Source: Flavivirga jejuensis (lineage in GTDB: Bacteria; Bacteroidota; Bacteroidia; Flavobacteriales; Flavobacteriaceae). Taken from it: a DNA stretch of 64,000 nucleotides. The notes beneath the pieces are model-generated. The model searched no databases, had not been told where the DNA came from, and saw nothing but the letters and a program-made list of their open reading frames with translations. The stretch is taken from contig NZ_JAUOEL010000002.1 of NCBI RefSeq assembly GCF_030540765.1, positions 310,001 through 374,000 of the forward strand. The letters are read 5' to 3'. Shown piece after piece: positions 60,346 through 64,000 of the stretch. How positions within the stretch are numbered: position 1 is the first letter of the stretch; each line of letters opens with the position of its first letter. The translations under genes were made by a program, and so were the position numbers.

Positions 60346-61881
60346 TTAATTTCGTTCCTTTACAACTATTCTAAAACAAATAGCAGGCTGATTTAATTTG
60401 TTTTCAAAATCATATTTAATCGTTAGTCCTTCTTCATTTTGGTTCCAATTAATTTTTTGCTTACTTCCTAACAGCTCTATCCTCTCTATATTTCTTTGTA
60501 ATATACCTTCTTTTTTTAAGGTCTTAATTAAAATATCTTCTGTTGGAGGCGCTAAAACAAAAGCATAAAGGTTACCTTCTTTTGCAGTAAAACGAATATC
60601 CTTTGCAGAGTAATTTTTTAAATTCTCGCCTGTTCGCTTTGTTACAATTTCTAAAGGCCCTTCTCCATAAATCTTCCATGGGCGTGTTCCGTAGATGCCT
60701 TCACCATTAATTTTTATCCAATTACCAAATGACGTTAACATATTGGCTTGAAATTTAGGCAAGCTACCATCTCCTTTAAGTGCTACGTTCATCATTACCA
60801 CGCCATTTTTACTAATGGCATCCACAGCATTACCTATCAATACAGGAACACTCATTTTTGTTTTGGATTGTTTTCTATAAAACCAACTTCCAGATAAATC
60901 TGTTGCCCACATCCAAGGGTGGTTTTGAGACTCCCCAAACATACCTCTTTCTAAATTATAGGTAAATGCTGCTTTATTTTGTTTGGCATTTTTAAAAGAA
61001 AGTACCGTTGTTTGTTTACCATTATTTTCTTTTAAATCTTTATTTAAAAAGTCAGAGAACAGTTTTACTCCCAAACCATCACCCATTTTTATTGTTGGAT
61101 AAGGTGAGTCGTTATTAAACATATCTGGATCGTACTTTTCTATGAGTTCCCAACATCTTTTATACCAATGTTCATTCCAACTTTTCTGACTACTGAATTT
61201 TCTATCATCATAATCCATATTAAACAACTCCCATTCTAGGGTGTTTGGTTTTTGATATTTTCTTGCCGTTCTAAAGAAACGAGGCGACCAATATAAATGT
61301 GTAGAAACACCAAATTTCAAATTGTATTTAATTGCGGCATCTTTCCATTCTTGAATAACATCCCTCTTAGGCCCCATATCAACCGAATTCCATGAAAAAA
61401 AAGAATCATACAAATCAAAATTATCATGATGTGTTGCTACTGGCATAATAAAGTTAGCTCCACAATCCTTAAAAAACTTCACTAATCCTTCTGGATTCCA
61501 TTTTTCAGCTTTAAAACCTGGAACAAATTTTTCATAACCAAAACCTTCTACCGCTCCATAAGTTTTAACATGCCAATCTACTAATTCTCTATTCATCTTA
61601 GCCTGAGCAGCATTATCACGGTCTAAAGGTCCATACATTCTTCTTCCATAATGAGAACCATCATGCGGTCTGTTTTCGTCAATTGAAGAAGGTATTCCCC
61701 AATGCATCCACACGCCTATTTTCCCATCTTGAAACCATTCTGGAACTTGATAGTTTTCTGCCATAGACTCCCAGTTAGGATCGATTTCTTTGTATCCAAT
61801 TAACTTTTCTTTTTTTTGTCCAAAACAAATTATTGTCAAAACAAACAAAAAACTAGTCATAAAGAATTTAAACTTACACAT
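60346..61881 (-). CDS. Divergent GH29-family alpha-L-fucosidase-like protein, first gene of the twelve-gene operon
   Basis: 511 residues, signal peptide to CFGQ. GH29 landmarks: WFQDGKIGVWMHWGIPSS, MPVATHHDNFDLYDS and STHLYWSPRFF. The nucleophile region reads YDPDMFNNDS; aligned without gaps to YQPDxLWFDG it keeps Asp (Asp258) but replaces the Trp-Phe pair by Asn-Asn. A C-terminal sandwich (about 400-511) ends the protein. The changed pocket suggests a modified or longer substrate, such as a sulfated fucoside. Preceded by the locus operator and a leader of about 18 nt. Confidence 0.82.
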   Translation of the reverse strand: MCKFKFFMTSFLFVLTIICFGQKKEKLIGYKEIDPNWESMAENYQVPEWFQDGKIGVWMHWGIPSSIDENRPHDGSHYGRRMYGPLDRDNAAQAKMNRELVDWHVKTYGAVEGFGYEKFVPGFKAEKWNPEGLVKFFKDCGANFIMPVATHHDNFDLYDSFFSWNSVDMGPKRDVIQEWKDAAIKYNLKFGVSTHLYWSPRFFRTARKYQKPNTLEWELFNMDYDDRKFSSQKSWNEHWYKRCWELIEKYDPDMFNNDSPYPTIKMGDGLGVKLFSDFLNKDLKENNGKQTTVLSFKNAKQNKAAFTYNLERGMFGESQNHPWMWATDLSGSWFYRKQSKTKMSVPVLIGNAVDAISKNGVVMMNVALKGDGSLPKFQANMLTSFGNWIKINGEGIYGTRPWKIYGEGPLEIVTKRTGENLKNYSAKDIRFTAKEGNLYAFVLAPPTEDILIKTLKKEGILQRNIERIELLGSKQKINWNQNEEGLTIKYDFENKLNQPAICFRIVVKERN

Positions 61882-61905
61882 ACTAATGGGTTAAATTATG
61901 CGATG

Positions 61906-61961
61906 TAAAATTAGCTTTTAACTACAGAAACTTTTTTCTCTTATTAATCAAAAACATGCTC
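61906..61961 (-). promoter_or_regulatory. Locus operator plus -7 box for the twelve-gene operon
   Basis: Site at 61938-61961 (minus strand GAGCATGTT, then TTTGATTAATAAGAG), degenerate in the right arm, 24 bp upstream of TAATTTTA at 61906-61913 (one mismatch). The spacing supports it in spite of the degeneracy. Confidence 0.5.
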
Positions 61962-62235
61962 TAATTAATCAATACAACATATATCTTTATAAAAAAACAT
62001 ATTCAATTCATCATTAAACCCTGAAGAATGGACAGCAAATATAAATCATGGACAAATCTAACCAGCCACACATAAACAACTAAAAAACAGCAATTTAAAC
62101 TTTAAAAAACTAATAATCATTGCGTATATAAAAGAATTATTTCTACGTAAAATCAATATCTCACCTATCTATCTACATACAAAACAACATTAAATTTTTA
62201 TAAAAGATGCGCCCCCTTCTTTGTTTGATTGAAAT

Positions 62236-62291
62236 GAGAAAGTATTAAAGCGAAATGAGCAAATCGTTTTCTATTAGTTAACGCATATTTG
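62236..62291 (+). promoter_or_regulatory. Locus operator plus -7 box for the TonB-dependent receptor gene
   Basis: Right arm GCGAAATGAG ends at 62259, 24 bp before CATATTTG at 62284-62291 (one mismatch). A second GAAATGAG with preceding TTGATT lies exactly 21 bp upstream (62231-62238), so this promoter may bind two regulator units. 61962-62235 otherwise shows no gene. Confidence 0.55.
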
Positions 62292-62320
62292 TATCAACAA
62301 AACTAACTAACAAATAAGTC

Positions 62321-64000
62321 ATGAAAAAAAACAATTCTAAAATCTTAACACTATTATTTTTGCTGCAATGCTTTATTGGTTTTGCACAAGAGCAAACAAT
62401 AACAGGTAAGATTACTGATGAAAACAAGATGCCCTTGCCTGGCGTAAGTGTTATTGTAAAAGGCACTAATAATGGTACAACATCTAATTTTGATGGTGAA
62501 TATACCATACAATTAAAAAATGACAGCAGTACGTTAGTTTTTTCTTATGTAGGTTATGAGGTAGTAGAGAAAACTACTTCGGGAAAAACCCGCATTAATA
62601 TCCAAATGAAAGTTGATTCTGAATCTTTAGACGAAATACTACTTGTAGGAATACGTGGTGCACAAAGAAGTGCTGTAAAGCTAAAAAGAGAAGCTAAAAA
62701 TGTTATTGAGGTTATTACACCAGAAGATGTTGGAAGTTTTTCAGATAGCAATGTAGCAGATGCTTTGCAAAGAGTTCCAAGTGTACAAATAGAAAGGAAT
62801 GTTGATGATGCAGCTGGGGATAGAGTATCAATTAGAGGTTTGGGACCACAATTTGTTAGAGTTACAATGAATGGACGTGTCCCTATTTCTGGAGGTAATG
62901 AAGGAAAATCAGATTTCCGAAAGTTTAACTTAAACGTTATTCCTACCGAAATTATTTCTCGTGCCAAAATTCATATGACATCTCAGGCCAAACATACTTC
63001 AACATCTCTTGGAGGAACCGTAGATTTTGAAACAATGAAGCCGTTAGATAAAAAGTACAAAAAAGGGAAAAATTATTTTGGTAGTATAAATGTAAGAACA
63101 ACTACTGATAGTGAATTCAAAGATATAGAATCAGCTTATAAAAATTCACCTAATTATAGAGTTTCTGCAGCCTTTGGAGGCAAGATAAAAGATAATTTAG
63201 GTATTATAGTTTCAGTAATTAATTCTGATGAAGCGTATGCAAAACAATCGGCTGCATTTAGAGGATATCGCTTTGTAGATTTACGAGAAGACACAAATAA
63301 TGATGGGACTTTTGATGTTGCAGATGGAGACCAACTTTACGAAGATATCTTAACCCCTGCAACTATTAATAATGTTTATATGAACGGTGTTAGAAAACGT
63401 CTTGCAGGAGCTACGGCAATTCAATGGAAAGTAAACGATAAATTAGAGTTTATAGCTGATTATGTTCTAACAAAATTAAATAGTGATTCAGATAGACAAA
63501 TGTTTCAGATAAGTTTAGCTCCTGGGGGTGCTAATGGAATATTAGGCGCTAATAACTTTTTTAGTCCAGGTAGTTTAGACCTTAACGGGAATAATTTGTT
63601 ACATATTAATGGAGCAGGTTCTCAATTAAACAGAGCTAATATTCAAAATAAAAATCAATTTTATGATAATCATGCTACCAATAATATTGCTGGGTTACGA
63701 ACAAAGATTAAAGCCTCAGATAGATTAAAAATTGATATAGACATGGCTTATTCTAATCTAAGTTTCTTCCAAAACCTAACTCAAATAACAACAAGATTAG
63801 ATGGCAGAGATTATGATAAAAACGCTTTTGGTATCGACCTTAGAGGAGAACTCCCCCAATATGGAATCCCAGAAGAGGCTTTTGATTCATCATTATTTAC
63901 GCTTCGACCTACAGCAAAAAGGCTTATAAACACTAAGGGCGACAATTATGCATCTAAATTAGATTTTGAGTATAAGCTAAGTAAAAACACAGACTTATTT
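62321..64000 (+). CDS. TonB-dependent receptor with carboxypeptidase-like N-domain (3' truncated by window)
   Basis: The frame is open for 560 codons from ATG 62321 to the window end. Signal peptide to GFAQ (about 23); carboxypeptidase-regulatory-like domain (about 25-105, GKITDENKMPLPGVSVIVKG and FSYVGYE); plug domain (about 125-230) with SNVADALQRVPSVQIER and VSIRGLGPQFVRVTMNGR; then barrel strands. The plug wording is that of the Xanthomonas/Caulobacter-type TonB receptors rather than classical SusC, so a SusD partner is not certain. It would carry oligosaccharides over the outer membrane. Divergent from the twelve-gene operon and under the same type of operator. Confidence 0.92.
   Translation, partial: MKKNNSKILTLLFLLQCFIGFAQEQTITGKITDENKMPLPGVSVIVKGTNNGTTSNFDGEYTIQLKNDSSTLVFSYVGYEVVEKTTSGKTRINIQMKVDSESLDEILLVGIRGAQRSAVKLKREAKNVIEVITPEDVGSFSDSNVADALQRVPSVQIERNVDDAAGDRVSIRGLGPQFVRVTMNGRVPISGGNEGKSDFRKFNLNVIPTEIISRAKIHMTSQAKHTSTSLGGTVDFETMKPLDKKYKKGKNYFGSINVRTTTDSEFKDIESAYKNSPNYRVSAAFGGKIKDNLGIIVSVINSDEAYAKQSAAFRGYRFVDLREDTNNDGTFDVADGDQLYEDILTPATINNVYMNGVRKRLAGATAIQWKVNDKLEFIADYVLTKLNSDSDRQMFQISLAPGGANGILGANNFFSPGSLDLNGNNLLHINGAGSQLNRANIQNKNQFYDNHATNNIAGLRTKIKASDRLKIDIDMAYSNLSFFQNLTQITTRLDGRDYDKNAFGIDLRGELPQYGIPEEAFDSSLFTLRPTAKRLINTKGDNYASKLDFEYKLSKNTDLF

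Noticed and set aside
60346-61881. GH29-like protein lacking its nucleophile
   Set aside because: FNND first seemed to lose the WFDG aspartate, but an ungapped alignment from the YxPD start keeps Asp258 in place.
62321-64000. Classical SusC/SusD pair
   Set aside because: The receptor has the plug style of Xanthomonas/Caulobacter-type receptors and the window ends before any SusD could be seen, so the SusC name is not used.
1-64000. tRNA, rRNA, CRISPR arrays, phage genes, complete insertion sequences
   Set aside because: None seen on either strand; no transposase reading frame and no regularly spaced repeats.
1-64000. Sulfatase-maturing enzyme or fucose catabolism genes
   Set aside because: Looked for because they would complete the pathway; no reading frame fits, so they must lie elsewhere.

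Overview
The window comes from a low-GC marine Bacteroidota, most likely a Flavobacteriaceae-type alga degrader. Evidence: TAnnTTTG-type -7 promoter boxes, four proteins with type IX secretion (T9SS) C-terminal sorting domains, a hybrid two-component regulator with AraC output, a TonB-dependent receptor with a carboxypeptidase-like N-domain, many lipoprotein signals and AT-rich coding. Apart from the left edge, nearly everything belongs to one large polysaccharide utilisation locus.

Layout. 1-1258: 3' end of a TolC/NodT-type efflux gene, probably not part of the locus. 1516-9907: two T9SS-secreted proteins (one a putative TIM-barrel glycosidase), a small basic secreted protein and the hybrid sensor/regulator. 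10569-15409 (+): beta-propeller lipoprotein, a decayed sulfatase relic, two sulfatases. 15655-21078: a T9SS sulfatase divergent from a T9SS putative glycosidase with duplicated flanking modules. 27669-21186 (-): sulfatase, EF-hand esterase, GH95-like, sulfatase. 31578-27889 (-): GH97, a DUF6786-like lipoprotein, and a gene relic interrupted by a dispersed repeat. 38230-32865 (-): GH95 fucosidase, GH141-like beta-helix/PDZ protein and a broken small gene. 38538-41198 (+): GH117-like protein and sulfatase. 61881-41436 (-): twelve co-directional genes with short gaps: GH29-like, putative glycosidase, three sulfatases, GH29, five sulfatases interleaved to the end with a GH141-like beta-helix/PDZ protein and a beta-propeller lipoprotein. 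62321-end (+): start of a TonB-dependent receptor.

Integration. Thirteen intact S1-type sulfatases together with GH29 (two), GH95 (one plus one relative), GH141-like (two), GH117-like and GH97 enzymes point to a sulfated, fucose-rich polysaccharide, i.e. fucoidan or sulfated galactofucan. The inferred order is: secreted enzymes cut the polymer, the TonB-dependent receptor imports fragments, and periplasmic or lipoprotein sulfatases and exo-glycosidases dismantle them. No fucose catabolism genes, sulfatase-maturing enzyme or SusD partner lie in the window.

Main discovery. A 24-bp motif (AGCAAA, 3-nt spacer, then ATGGTYGAAATGAG; partly degenerate) recurs upstream of ten transcription units, always in the same orientation and always 24 bp before a TAnnTTTG-like -7 box. 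It ties almost the whole locus, including two genes without an obvious carbohydrate role, into one candidate regulon and corrects two start codons. Other points of note: three related-looking putative glycosidases that match no fucanase family I can name with confidence, a sulfatase with CxAxR instead of CxPxR, three decayed genes, and a three-copy hairpin-rich repeat family.
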